A stretch of 54,194 nucleotides of DNA from Clostridia bacterium (GCA_017625065.1 JAGALS010000083.1:1-54194), one strand, 5' to 3'; counted from the first letter of the stretch, positions 45,161 to 53,699 are shown. The notes: generated from the sequence alone by a model not told the origin. Made by a program: numbers and translations.

Positions 45161-46237
45161 TTATTTGCTGGTTTCTTCAACCATTTTGTAAAGCTCGGCA
45201 AGCTCTGCCTTGCGCTGTGCGGCAAGGGCCTGCATCGAAGCGATCTGCTCCGCGGTGAAGGCGTCAAGATCGCCGTCCTTCAGCTTGTTCTTATAGGTGC
45301 GGTCTGCGATCAGAGCGTAGTTGATATCCACGTCCACGATCTTGCCGTCAAGCTCGCACATGACCACGTTGCTCTTGCCCTGCAGCAAAAGCTCGACCGC
45401 GCGCACACCCATAGCGGTGGCGGTGTAACGGTCGCGCAAGGTGGGCTGACCGCCGCGCACAACGTGCGCGAAGCGCGCGAACTTGGACTCAACGCCGGTC
45501 TTTTCGCTGATGCGCTTGGTGAGCAGCTCGCCGTACTTCTGACCGTCCGCGGTGACAACGCCCTCGCTCACGATCACAAGGAAGCTGCGCTTGCCCGATG
45601 CGACCAGACGCTGGATGCGATCAAGAGCCTTATCCTCGTCAAAGGGAATTTCGGGAACAACGGTGGCGACAGCGCCCGATGCCATTGCGGTGTAAAGCGC
45701 GATCTGACCGCAGTCGCGGCCCATCAGCTCGACCACGTTGCAGCGCGCGTGCGACTCGCACGTATCGCGCAGGCAGTCGATCATCTTGAGCGCCGTATTC
45801 ATTGCCGAATCAAAGCCGATGGTATAGTCGGTCGCGGTGATATCGTTGTCGATGGTGCAGGGAATACCCACGGTGGGGATGCCTCTGTTCGTCAGGTCCG
45901 TTGCGCCGCGGAAGGTGCCGTCGCCGCCCATTGCGACGATCGCGTCGATCTCATGCTTGCGGCAGACCTCGATGGCGCGCTGCATGCCCTCCTCGGTCTT
46001 GAACTCGTGGCAGCGGTTGGAGTACAGCATCGTGCCGCCACGGGAAATGATATTGGAAACAGAACGGGGGCTCAGAGGAACGATATTATCCTCGATCAGG
46101 CCCGAGTAGCCGCCGACGATGCCGACGACCTCAACGCCCTCGTCAAGCGCCTTGCGTGCCACAGCGCGGATCGCCGCGTTCATACCGGGCGCATCGCCGC
46201 CCGAGGTCAAGATACCGATCTTACGAAATTTTGCCAT
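45161..46237 (-). CDS. pfkA: 6-phosphofructokinase (ATP-type)
   Basis: Phosphorylates fructose 6-phosphate, the committed step of glycolysis. The 358-residue protein has LTSGGDAPGMNAAIRA (10-25), AMGGDGTFRGA (about 101-111), PCTIDNDITATDYTIGFDSA and the substrate loop MGRDCG. GGDGT, not GGDDS, at the nucleotide site points to ATP rather than pyrophosphate. The glycine before TIDND is Cys here. It is longer than the 319-residue E. coli enzyme owing to a helical C-terminal extension (AEQIASMQALAAQRKAELAE). Confidence 0.94.
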   Translation of the reverse strand: MAKFRKIGILTSGGDAPGMNAAIRAVARKALDEGVEVVGIVGGYSGLIEDNIVPLSPRSVSNIISRGGTMLYSNRCHEFKTEEGMQRAIEVCRKHEIDAIVAMGGDGTFRGATDLTNRGIPTVGIPCTIDNDITATDYTIGFDSAMNTALKMIDCLRDTCESHARCNVVELMGRDCGQIALYTAMASGAVATVVPEIPFDEDKALDRIQRLVASGKRSFLVIVSEGVVTADGQKYGELLTKRISEKTGVESKFARFAHVVRGGQPTLRDRYTATAMGVRAVELLLQGKSNVVMCELDGKIVDVDINYALIADRTYKNKLKDGDLDAFTAEQIASMQALAAQRKAELAELYKMVEETSK

Positions 46238-46303
46238 AATACAGTCCTTTCTGCGATGCTTCGCTCGAAAAATGTGGAACGGCTCGCAAAAATAATTGAT
46301 ACA

Positions 46304-46333
46304 ATTTTAACATAACTTGACAGCAGTGTCAAG
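46304..46333 (-). promoter_or_regulatory. pfkA-ldh promoter with palindrome
   Basis: Minus-strand TTGACA (46327-46332), 17-bp spacer, TAAAAT (46304-46309). CTTGACA-CTGC-TGTCAAG (46316-46333) forms a perfect inverted repeat over the -35 box and may be a repressor site. Confidence 0.75.
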
Positions 46334-46389
46334 GGCTTATCATATTTTTTATTATAATATCATAAATTTTTAATTTATTTAAAGAAAGC

Positions 46390-47661
46390 TTAACCGTTCG
46401 ACGCGGTCAGCAGCCGCCACGCATCAAGGATGGCGTTTGTCGCGGCGACCGTGCGGATGTAGGCGCGATCGCGCCAAGGCGAGAGCGAAAGGCGGCGGAC
46501 GCGGACGGTAGCCTTGGTCGCTACCGCGATATAGACCGTGCCGACGGGATCGCGCTCGGTGCCGCCGCCGGGGCCGGCGTAGCCCGTTGTGGCGATGGCA
46601 AGATCGGTGTCAAAGCGCGCAAGCGCGCCCTTTGCCATAGCCTCGGCAACCTCGGCGCTGACCACCGAGCAACGCTCGATCAGCTCGGGTGAAACGCCGA
46701 GAATGGCAGTCTTTTCTCTTGTCTGATAGGTCACAGCTCCCCCTGCCACCACCGCGGAGCAGCCCGCGATGTCGGTCAGGCGCTTGGCGATGAGTCCGCC
46801 CGTGCAGGATTCCGCCGTGGCGACGGTCAAGCCCTTTTCCGAGAGGGCGGCGACCAGCGCCGCCTCGGCAGAGGGCACGTCGATGCCGTAAATATAGGGC
46901 GCGACGGCGGTCGTTTGGATGCGCTGGATCATCGCATCGCAAAGCGCTGCGGCGCTTTGCTCGTTTTCCGCCTTCGCGGTCACGCGCAAGCGCACCTCGC
47001 CCGCGGTGCAGTAGGGGGCAAGGGTGGGATTTGTGCTGTCCAGCAGCTCCCTTGGCAGCGCGCTTTCCACCGCCGATTCGCCAAGCCCCGCGATGTGGAT
47101 GTTGCGGCTATACAGGATCGCGTCGCAGCGCGGGTGCAAAAACGGCTCGACCTGCTCGCAAAAGATCGGCTCCAGCTCGCGCGGCGGCCCCGGCAGCATC
47201 ACCAAGGTCTTGCCGTCCTCGCGCACCAGCGCAAGCGCGGGCGCGGTGCCGTAATCGTTTGGCAGCACGATAGCACCCGTCGGCATCATCGCCTGCTTGC
47301 GGTTGTTGTCGGTCATCACGCGCCCCGTTGCGGCAAAATAGCGCTCGATACGGGCAAGCGACTCTTCGTGCAGCTCCATTTCACGCCCGAAGACCTTGGC
47401 GGCGGTCTCCTTGGTGAGGTCGTCGTACGTGGGGCCAAGTCCGCCGCTGGTGATGACCAGATCGACGCGCTCCAGCGCCGCGCGCAGATCCTCGGCAAGG
47501 CGTTCGGGGTTGTCGCCCACCACGCTCTGGCGATAAACGCCGATGCCAAGGGTGGCAAGGCGGCGCGCGATGTATGCGGCGTTCGTATTGACGATATCGC
47601 CGATCAGAAGCTCGGTGCCGACACAAAGGATCTCGGCAGAGCGGATGACAGATTGCTTCAT
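46390..47661 (-). CDS. cinA: CinA family nicotinamide-nucleotide amidohydrolase
   Basis: The 423-residue protein has the MoaB/MogA-like N-terminal domain (CVGTELLIGDIVNTNAAYIA; TSGGLGPTYDDLT; MLPGPPRE) and the C-terminal NMN deamidase domain (TVATAESCTGGLIAKRLT; GYAGPGGGT), the full Firmicutes architecture. It recycles NMN and ADP-ribose-type products. ATG 47661 has GGAGG at good distance; the frame extends 7 codons upstream without ribosome site. It stands alone; no recA follows within the window. Confidence 0.94.
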   Translation of the reverse strand: MKQSVIRSAEILCVGTELLIGDIVNTNAAYIARRLATLGIGVYRQSVVGDNPERLAEDLRAALERVDLVITSGGLGPTYDDLTKETAAKVFGREMELHEESLARIERYFAATGRVMTDNNRKQAMMPTGAIVLPNDYGTAPALALVREDGKTLVMLPGPPRELEPIFCEQVEPFLHPRCDAILYSRNIHIAGLGESAVESALPRELLDSTNPTLAPYCTAGEVRLRVTAKAENEQSAAALCDAMIQRIQTTAVAPYIYGIDVPSAEAALVAALSEKGLTVATAESCTGGLIAKRLTDIAGCSAVVAGGAVTYQTREKTAILGVSPELIERCSVVSAEVAEAMAKGALARFDTDLAIATTGYAGPGGGTERDPVGTVYIAVATKATVRVRRLSLSPWRDRAYIRTVAATNAILDAWRLLTASNG

Positions 47662-47754
47662 TGTAGGACCTCCGTGATACATAAGATCTAGGTGTTTTTG
47701 TAGCCTTTTGGTTTATAAAGAGCCATTCAAAATAGTGAAAAAGTTTTAGCCATA

Positions 47755-47852
47755 GGCTCTCCCCTTGGGAGAGCTCTCGCGGCAGCGAGTGAGAGGGAGA
47801 AAAGAATCCCTCTCCGTCGGCTGCACCGCCACCTCTCCCATAGGGCGAGGCT
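47755..47852. repeat. Family 2 palindromic repeat
   Basis: GGCTCTCCCCTTGGGAGAGC on the left, CACCTCTCCCATAGGGCGAG on the right, and CAGCGAGTGAGAGGG / CCCTCTCCGTCGGCTG inside. Its right border (ATAGGGCGAGGCT followed by TGAATTTTCG) is the same as at 12860-12890. Confidence 0.8.
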
Positions 47853-47933
47853 TTGCTGAATTTTCGACTTTGATTTCATCGATGCTTGGCCTTCTTTTAT
47901 TGTAACATATTTTCTCATTTTTGTGACACGGTA

Positions 47934-47962
47934 TTGAAAAAAATCTTGCTTTATGGTATGAT
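47934..47962 (+). promoter_or_regulatory. Promoter of the radical SAM gene
   Basis: TTGAAA (47934-47939), 17-bp spacer, TATGAT (47957-47962). Confidence 0.65.
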
Positions 47963-47995
47963 AAAATCAAGTTTTTGGGGGAAGGGGGCTGCTTT

Positions 47996-48898
47996 ATGGG
48001 CTGTATGCTCTGTCCGCGGCAGTGTAACGCCGACCGCGACGGCGGCGAGGTGGGATATTGCGCGATGCCCGCCGAGGTGCGCGTGGCGCGCGCCGCGCTT
48101 CACCCCTTCGAGGAGCCGCCCATCAGCGGCACGCGCGGGTCGGGAACCGTTTTTTTCGTTGGCTGCTCGTTGCGGTGCGTGTTCTGTCAGAACAGCGCCA
48201 TTCGCTCGCCCGACTGCGGCAAAGCCTTTTCCGTGACGGAGCTTGGCGAGCTGTTCCTTGCCTTACAGCGCGAGGGCGCACACAACATCAATCTGGTCAC
48301 CCCCACACACTACGCCGACAAGATCGCCGCGGCGCTTGCGGCAGTGCGGGAGCGATTGACGATCCCCGTCGTGTATAATTGCGGCGGCTATGAGCGCGTG
48401 GAGACCTTGCAAATGCTCGACGGGCTTGTGGATATCTATCTGCCCGATTTTAAGTATAGCGATGCTTCGCTTTCGGGCGATTATTCCGCTGCCCCCGATT
48501 ACAGCGCATATGCCACCGCAGCGCTTGCCGAAATGCTGCGGCAGGTGGGCGAGGTAAGGCTTGACGAAAACGGGCTGATGACGCGCGGCGTGATGGTGCG
48601 GCACTTGGTGCTGCCGGGCAGCCGCAAGGACTCGATGGCGGTGCTGGAGCTCATCGCTAAGACCGTGCCCGTTTCGGGGATACGGTTGTCGCTGATGCGG
48701 CAATATACCCCCGATTTCGCACCCCGTTCGGCACCTAAATCGCTAAAACGGCGCCTGACGAGCTTTGAATACAACAGTGTTATGGAGCACGCGATCTCGC
48801 TTGGCTTTGAGGGCTATTTCCAGACCGGCGAATCGGTCGGAACCGAGTACACCCCCGACTTTTCCGCATCGGTTTTTCCCGAAAACAAGGATACGTGA
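47996..48898 (+). CDS. PflX/PflA-like radical SAM protein (COG1313 type)
   Basis: The 300-residue protein has the radical SAM cluster site GCSLRCVFCQN (Cys57, 61, 64) and an N-terminal cysteine group (CMLCPRQCN, then GYC: Cys3, 6, 10, 22) that may bind a second iron-sulfur cluster. INLVTPTHYADKI and YNCGGYERVETL are motifs of the PflX-like group. The target is not known. ATG 47996 follows GAAGGGGGCTGCTT. The GH43-like gene starts 42 bp after the stop, perhaps on the same transcript. Confidence 0.88.
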   Translation: MGCMLCPRQCNADRDGGEVGYCAMPAEVRVARAALHPFEEPPISGTRGSGTVFFVGCSLRCVFCQNSAIRSPDCGKAFSVTELGELFLALQREGAHNINLVTPTHYADKIAAALAAVRERLTIPVVYNCGGYERVETLQMLDGLVDIYLPDFKYSDASLSGDYSAAPDYSAYATAALAEMLRQVGEVRLDENGLMTRGVMVRHLVLPGSRKDSMAVLELIAKTVPVSGIRLSLMRQYTPDFAPRSAPKSLKRRLTSFEYNSVMEHAISLGFEGYFQTGESVGTEYTPDFSASVFPENKDT

Positions 48899-48940
48899 TG
48901 CGTTTTTTGGCAAAAAATGCTTTGAGAAAGGAAAAGACTT

Positions 48941-50665
48941 ATGAAAAAAAGAACCTACAGCAACCCTATGGACTTAAATTACGAGTACCGTGTGTACGAC
49001 ATCGGTACAGAGAAGAGCCCCATCTGTCTTGAGGCGGCTGACCCCGTGATGGTGATCTTTGAAGGGGAATACTATCTGTTTTCCTCGGTCACGAAGGGAT
49101 ATTGGGTGTCTGCGGATATGTCGAGCTGGGAATTCATCAACTGTGACACCTCACAGCTGCCCAGCATCTATTGGTATGCGCCCGCCGTGATGGTGCTGGA
49201 CGGTGCGATCTATTTCCATCAGGGCGACCACGACAAGCGCCTTTACCGCAACAAAACGCCGAGAGACCCCAACACGTGGGAGCTTGTGACCGATAACTGC
49301 TACGTGGGGCACGATCCGTTTTTGTATCACGATGAGATCGAGGACCGCGTCTGGGCATCCTACGGCTGCGGCAACGGCAAGAGGGAATACATCAAGGTCG
49401 TGGAGCTGGATCGAAAGACGCTGGAGCCGATCGGCGAGGTGCACGAGTGCATCAAATTCGACCCCTGGACGCGCGGCTGGGAGCGAAGCCGCGATACCCA
49501 TACGCACGAGGGCGGATATACCGAGGGCTCGCAGATCCTGCGCCACAATAATAAGTGGTATCTGATCTATTCGGGCTTTAGCCTGCACAAGTGCTACGCC
49601 AACGGTGTGTACGTGTCGGATCATCCCACGGGGCCTTACGAATATATGCAAAACAACCCCGTTTCGCACAAAAGCACAGGCTTTGTCGGGGGTGCGGCGC
49701 ACGGGTGCTTCTTTGAGGATAAATTCGGCAACTGGTGGAATGTCACCTGCGCCACCGTGTTCGTCACGCACGGCTTCGAGCGCCGCATCAATCTGTTTCC
49801 CGCGGGCTTTGACGAGGACGGCTTCCTTTATACCAATACGATGCTTTCCGATTTCAGCGTCACCTTGCCCGAGGGCAAGCGCGACCACCGACTGCTGACG
49901 CCGCCCTATATGCTGCTGTCCAAGGACTGCCCCGTGAGTGTTTCCTCGGTGGAAACGGCGATGCCCGAGCATGCGCTTTACGGCCAGGCGATCGTGAACA
50001 CGAACGTGCCCGATACCAGATACGATCACGATCCGCGCTATGTCACCGACGAGGATATCCGCACGCTATGGGCGGCGGCTTCCCGTGAGAGCGGAGAGTG
50101 GGCGAGGATCGACCTTGGGCGCAGCTGCGCGATCGAGGCGGTCCAGCTCAACATCCCGACCTATAACTTGCAAACCGACGACCCTGCCGAGAAGTATCAC
50201 GAGTACGTGATCGAATGCTCCGAGGATGGGGAGATTTGGCAAATTCTTGTTGACAACCGCGGCAAAAAAGAGTTCGCGCCGCACGGATATTATGAGGTAA
50301 AGGCACAGGGCAGATACGTGCGCGTGACCTTTTATCACGTGGCGGGCAACGGCTTTGCCGCCATTTCGGGCTTGCGCGTTTTTGGCCACGGTGGTGGCGA
50401 AAAACCCGACACGGTTGCGGATTTTTCCATCATTCGCGACCCCGAGGACCTGCGAAACGCCACGCTTTCCTGGAGCGCCGCGAAAAACGCCGAGGGCTAT
50501 ATCGTGCGCTACGGCATCGCGCCCGACAAGCTCTATAACCAGTATCAGGTGTACGGCGAGTCGGTCGAGGTCCGCACCCTGACGCTTGGCATCCACTATT
50601 TCTTCCGCGTGGACAGCTTCAATTCCGAAGGGATCACACAAGGCACGAAGATCATCGGTATTTAA
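48941..50665 (+). CDS. Intracellular GH43-like glycoside hydrolase with discoidin-like and Fn3-like domains
   Basis: The 574-residue protein has a five-bladed beta-propeller region in the first 330 residues (ADPVMVIFEGEYYLFSS, DPFLYHDEIEDRVW, GYTEGSQILRHNNKWYLIYSG, GHDPF), with acidic residues in GH43-like positions. This is followed by an F5/8 type C (discoidin-like) carbohydrate-binding domain (about 360-490, WARIDLGRSCAIEAVQL, VKAQGRYVRVTFYH) and a fibronectin III-like end (about 495-574). No signal peptide: the location is probably cytoplasmic, which is unusual for a protein with binding domains. AAAGGAAAAGAC precedes the ATG. Confidence 0.8.
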   Translation: MKKRTYSNPMDLNYEYRVYDIGTEKSPICLEAADPVMVIFEGEYYLFSSVTKGYWVSADMSSWEFINCDTSQLPSIYWYAPAVMVLDGAIYFHQGDHDKRLYRNKTPRDPNTWELVTDNCYVGHDPFLYHDEIEDRVWASYGCGNGKREYIKVVELDRKTLEPIGEVHECIKFDPWTRGWERSRDTHTHEGGYTEGSQILRHNNKWYLIYSGFSLHKCYANGVYVSDHPTGPYEYMQNNPVSHKSTGFVGGAAHGCFFEDKFGNWWNVTCATVFVTHGFERRINLFPAGFDEDGFLYTNTMLSDFSVTLPEGKRDHRLLTPPYMLLSKDCPVSVSSVETAMPEHALYGQAIVNTNVPDTRYDHDPRYVTDEDIRTLWAAASRESGEWARIDLGRSCAIEAVQLNIPTYNLQTDDPAEKYHEYVIECSEDGEIWQILVDNRGKKEFAPHGYYEVKAQGRYVRVTFYHVAGNGFAAISGLRVFGHGGGEKPDTVADFSIIRDPEDLRNATLSWSAAKNAEGYIVRYGIAPDKLYNQYQVYGESVEVRTLTLGIHYFFRVDSFNSEGITQGTKIIGI

Positions 50666-50668
50666 CTC

Positions 50669-50703
50669 AAAACCGCCGCAAGTAAGCGCTTGCGGCGGTT
50701 TTT
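50669..50703 (+). terminator. Terminator of the GH43-like gene
   Basis: AAACCGCCGCAAG / CTTGCGGCGGTTTTT directly after the stop. Confidence 0.92.
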
Positions 50704-50716
50704 CTTGTATCCTGAA

Positions 50717-51063
50717 AACCACCGGCACTGCCGGTGGTTCCAAAAAGCTTTAGCTTTGCCTAGATTATTTATCCGAGCGAAGCGAGGAATCAAGTAGCCT
50801 TCTCCTGTTGGGAGACGTTGTCGCTTTGCGACAACCGGGGGACCACGGTAGTGGTGGATGAGGAGTTAGATTGTGCTAAGGACACCTCATCCGTCAGCCT
50901 TCGGCTGCCACCTTCCCCCACTGGGGAAGGCTTAGGTTAAGCGATTGCCACGTTTGTGGCGGGAGTGCGACTATCGCAAGTGGCGGATTTTTCGACGAAC
51001 CTATAGGCTCAGCGTGTGAAATGCCCCAAGGGGGCTTGTGCAAGCCACCAGCACGGCTGGTGG
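50717..51063. repeat. Cluster of short palindromes and family 3 repeats
   Basis: It contains AACCACCGGCactGCCGGTGGTT (50717-50739), a double family 3 unit (50797-50931; CTTCTCCTGTTGGGAG, GTTGTCGCTTTGCGACAAC, ACCTCATCC, CTTCCCCCACTGGGGAAG) and CCACCAGcacgGCTGGTGG (51045-51063). The interval 50704-51501 contains no gene I can support. Confidence 0.75.
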
Positions 51064-51137
51064 TCATGACTTGTGAATGATGTACTCAAGTAAGAACCGT
51101 GGTCTCTATAGGTATGTGCGTCATTTTGAGCCAATGT

Positions 51138-51405
51138 GTCATCCTGAGCGTAGAAAATATGCCTGTGGCATATTTTCGGAGTCGAACTTTCAAAAACGTT
51201 CGACAAATCGGGCGTTTTTGAAAGGCAAAGGGTTTAAAACCCTTTGAGGATCTTGTAACAGGTTTTGATAGCTTTTGTGGCAAATGTAACTTTATGCACG
51301 AGAGCTATTGTATATCCTTCGTAGATCCCTTCGTCGCTGTCGCTCCTCGCTTTTGCTCGTTTGCTTCGCCGCACCTCGCAAAAGTTCGACTGCGCTCAGG
51401 ATGAC
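51138..51405. repeat. Interspersed element, copy D
   Basis: 268 bp with perfect ends GTCATCCTGAGCG / CGCTCAGGATGAC, the GCCTGTGGCATATTTTCGGAG hairpin region shared with copy C, and GAGCTATTGTATATCCTTCG shared with copy A. Confidence 0.88.
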
Positions 51406-51501
51406 ACGTAGCCGTGGAAAGACGCACCGCCCGTAGGGGACGGCGCCCTCGTAAGAAGCGAAGCGACGGAATAGCGAGCCCGCGAGCGTCCGTCCCGTAG
51501 C

Positions 51502-52011
51502 TCAATCCCACAGTAAAAGCAGCAGCAAAAAGGGCAGAATATCATTGTCGCCGTCCTCGGAAAAGAAGAGCAGGATCACGGCGGCGATCACCACCCATTC
51601 GGGCAAGATGCCGTCCTTTTTATGTTTCCCCCGCGGCGGGGGCAGGAGCGAGGAGAGGAAGGGGAAGCGCGAGAAAAAGCCGCGCTTTTCCTGCTCGTTT
51701 TCGTGACGGTGCGAACGGTCGCGATCCCGATCAAAGTGACCGTTCTCGCAAAATTTTTTATCACGGTCGTCGTTTTTCCACACAGGAGCCGCCTCACCGT
51801 CCTGCTCGACCTCTGCGACGGGCACTTCGTCGGGTGGCGGCTCAGGGGGCTGCTCGGGAGAGGGCAGATCGGGGGTGGGCGGCGGCTCGGGGCGTGCGAC
51901 CTCGCTGTCACTGACGTATTGCCGAAAGGCGTTGCCGCTGTAATTTTTGGGTACGATCATATCGGGGGGCGGCGCTTGCTGCCCCCCACGCTCGGGCGGT
52001 TGCACGTACAT
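51502..52011 (-). CDS. Proline-rich protein with C-terminal membrane anchors, unknown function
   Basis: The 169-residue protein has a Pro-rich N-terminal half (PPPTPDLPSPEQPPEPPPDE), a charged His/Asp/Arg-rich centre (RDRDRSHRHENEQEKRG), and two short hydrophobic segments at the C-terminus (WVVIAAVILLFF, about 139-150, and ILPFLLLLLLWD, 158-169). I do not recognise a named family, but the DxLPFLLLLLLW ending is familiar from small clostridial proteins. AAGGAGGTC precedes ATG 52011. It is the third gene of a unit of three. Confidence 0.75.
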   Translation of the reverse strand: MYVQPPERGGQQAPPPDMIVPKNYSGNAFRQYVSDSEVARPEPPPTPDLPSPEQPPEPPPDEVPVAEVEQDGEAAPVWKNDDRDKKFCENGHFDRDRDRSHRHENEQEKRGFFSRFPFLSSLLPPPRGKHKKDGILPEWVVIAAVILLFFSEDGDNDILPFLLLLLLWD

Positions 52012-52022
52012 AAAAGACCTCC

Positions 52023-52343
52023 TTATTGCATCGCGCGGATGGCATCCCCCACTCGCGCCAGGCGGATCAGATAATCCACCGCGGCACAGCGCTCGGGGGA
52101 AAGATAGGGCTTGAGCGCCAGCAGCAGCGCCTCGCGCCTCGGGCAGGGCGCTTTGCCGAAGTGAAACGGCGCATCGCGGTGCGCCTCATCCTTGCCGTGC
52201 TCAATGTGCTTCGGCTCGCTCTTTGGCGGAAAAAAGCCCTTCAAAAGCGGCGCCATTGCCGACACGCTTTGCATCAGTCTTGAAAATTCCTCCTCGGGCA
52301 GGCCCTCCGGCTCCTCTCGATGGGTGCTTTGCTCCTCTGGCAT
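52023..52343 (-). CDS. 106-residue helical protein of unknown function
   Basis: The start ATG 52343 is preceded by GGGAGGTG; a GTG three codons upstream is in frame but overlaps that site. The product has an acidic N-terminus (EEPEGLPEEEFSRLMQ), a basic/polar middle, and a C-terminal helical segment CPRREALLLALKPYLSPERC followed by AAVDYLIRLARV, which resembles a conserved segment in clostridial proteins of unknown function. Gene 2 of 3: it starts 5 bp after the 70-residue gene and ends 11 bp before the proline-rich gene. Confidence 0.75.
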   Translation of the reverse strand: MPEEQSTHREEPEGLPEEEFSRLMQSVSAMAPLLKGFFPPKSEPKHIEHGKDEAHRDAPFHFGKAPCPRREALLLALKPYLSPERCAAVDYLIRLARVGDAIRAMQ

Positions 52344-52348
52344 CGCGT

Positions 52349-52561
52349 TCACCTCCCGTTTTGTATTTGCTTGCCAAGCTCCAAGAGGTCGCTGTCCGAG
52401 GCATTGCGAATGGCGTTGCGAAGCCCCTCCATATCGCCCGGGCGCACCTGGAAATGCGAGAGGTCAAGCCCATATTCCGACGCGAGCTTTTCGATGATGG
52501 CTTGCAGCTGGCGGTCATTTAATGAAAGCAGGCGGTTCAGGCTTTTTCTGTCAAGTTGCAT
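52349..52561 (-). CDS. 70-residue helical protein of unknown function
   Basis: ATG 52561 follows AGAAAGGAG. The product (MQLDRKSLNRLLSLNDRQLQ..., then GLDLSHFQVRPGDMEGLRNA) is amphipathic, helical and soluble. The family is unknown to me. Gene 1 of 3 in a compact minus-strand unit, divergent from nagB. The three members progress from soluble to membrane-anchored, compatible with a small complex at the membrane (inference). Confidence 0.75.
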   Translation of the reverse strand: MQLDRKSLNRLLSLNDRQLQAIIEKLASEYGLDLSHFQVRPGDMEGLRNAIRNASDSDLLELGKQIQNGR

Positions 52562-52654
52562 ACGGATCACTCCTTTCTATGACCATTGTATGCGTAATTT
52601 GACATTTTGCGCCCGAGCGAGGCTTTTTTGTCAAGTGATTTTTTAAAATATGTA

Positions 52655-52683
52655 TAGACATTTGCGATTTTATCGTGTATAAT
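52655..52683 (+). promoter_or_regulatory. nagB promoter
   Basis: TAGACA (52655-52660), 17-bp spacer, TATAAT (52678-52683). Confidence 0.7.
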
Positions 52684-52730
52684 AATAGGGTAGAAATTAT
52701 GCCATAAGACATAAAGGGAGGGAACTTTTT

Positions 52731-53459
52731 ATGAAGGTTATCATTTGTGAAAATTATGAAGAAATGTCCGACAAGGGTGCTGCGCTGATCGCCGCTGAGG
52801 TCAAGCAGAATCCGAATGCCGTTCTTGGTCTTGCAACGGGCAGCAGCCCCATTGGGATGTACAGCCGCTTGGTGGATGCATACAAGAAGGGCGAGCTTGA
52901 CTTCTCGAGCGTTAAGACCTACAACCTCGATGAGTATCTGCCCATCGACCCCGCCAACAAGAACAGCTACTGCGCGTTCATGCACCAGCATCTTTGGGAT
53001 AAGGTCAACCTGAAGCCCGAAAACTGCCACATCCCCAGCGGCAATATCGCCCTTGAGGATGCGGAAAAGCAGTGCGCCGCATACGACGACGCCATCAAGG
53101 CGGCAGGCGGCATCGACCTGCAGCTGCTTGGCATCGGCAGAAACGGCCACATCGGCTTCAACGAGCCCGCCGAGAGCCTGTCTGTCGGCACGCACCCCGT
53201 CAAGCTGACCGAAAGCACGCTTGCCGCAAACGGCCCGCTGTTCGACGACCCCAGCGAGATGCCCCGTCACGCCGTCACGATGGGTATGGGCTCGATCTTC
53301 TCGGCAAAGAAGATCCTGATCATTGCCAACGGCAAGGCAAAGCACGACGCCATCAAGGGGCTTTTGAACGGCGGCATCACCACCGCGCTCCCTGCATCGC
53401 TGCTTTTGTTGCACCCCGACGTCACGCTGATCTGCGACAAGGAAGCGTATAACGGTTAA
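52731..53459 (+). CDS. nagB: Glucosamine-6-phosphate deaminase
   Basis: Converts GlcN6P to fructose 6-phosphate and ammonia, feeding amino sugars into glycolysis and pfkA. The 242-residue protein has LATGSSPIGMYSRLVDA (about 34-50), TYNLDEYLPI (62-71; catalytic Asp), GIGRNGHIGFNEPAES (about 131-146) and MGMGSIFSAKKILI. It has the short Firmicutes length without the E. coli allosteric extension. AAAGGGAGGGAACTT precedes ATG. Single-gene unit. No nagA is present in the window. Confidence 0.97.
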   Translation: MKVIICENYEEMSDKGAALIAAEVKQNPNAVLGLATGSSPIGMYSRLVDAYKKGELDFSSVKTYNLDEYLPIDPANKNSYCAFMHQHLWDKVNLKPENCHIPSGNIALEDAEKQCAAYDDAIKAAGGIDLQLLGIGRNGHIGFNEPAESLSVGTHPVKLTESTLAANGPLFDDPSEMPRHAVTMGMGSIFSAKKILIIANGKAKHDAIKGLLNGGITTALPASLLLLHPDVTLICDKEAYNG

Positions 53460-53469
53460 TAAAAACAGG

Positions 53470-53506
53470 AAAAGGACGAGGAATTGTTGAAATTTCTCGT
53501 CCTTTT
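53470..53506. terminator. nagB terminator, shared with the converging small gene
   Basis: AAAAGGACGAGGA / TCTCGTCCTTTT stem between the converging genes; both strands have suitable flanks. Confidence 0.85.
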
Positions 53507-53516
53507 ATATTTATCA

Positions 53517-53699
53517 TTAACAATATTTTTCTTCTTTGTTTTTTTGATCAAATTGGGGAAAACAAAGCAAATAGTAGTCGCACTCGTCGCAGCAACATTC
53601 AAAGCCTTGATCTCCGTTTCCATGACAAACGGTAGGCTCTCCGGGTGTAAGCTCTACGCCGATTATATCAACCACCTTTTTTGGAATGTTCTTGCGCAT
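53517..53699 (-). CDS. 60-residue cysteine-rich protein of unknown function
   Basis: The start ATG 53699 follows TAGGGGGATAT; the frame is open upstream, but that part overlaps the terminator-like stem and lacks a ribosome site. The product starts MRKNIPKKVVDIIGVELTPG, then has VCHGNGDQGFECCCDECDYY with six cysteines (C-x9-CCC-x2-C plus one), compatible with a small metal or redox site, and ends in a charged tail. No family is recognised. It has a promoter 250 bp upstream and a structured leader, so its expression is probably controlled after initiation. Confidence 0.7.
   Translation of the reverse strand: MRKNIPKKVVDIIGVELTPGEPTVCHGNGDQGFECCCDECDYYLLCFPQFDQKNKEEKYC

Noticed and set aside
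44285..46315. 676-codon plus-strand open frame across ldh and pfkA
   Set aside because: It is antisense to two clearly recognised genes and arises from their GC-rich third-position pattern.
52585..52592. CATACAAT on the minus strand as a SigE -10 box for the three-gene cluster
   Set aside because: No matching -35 box lies 14-15 bp upstream, and the predicted start would fall within the ribosome site.
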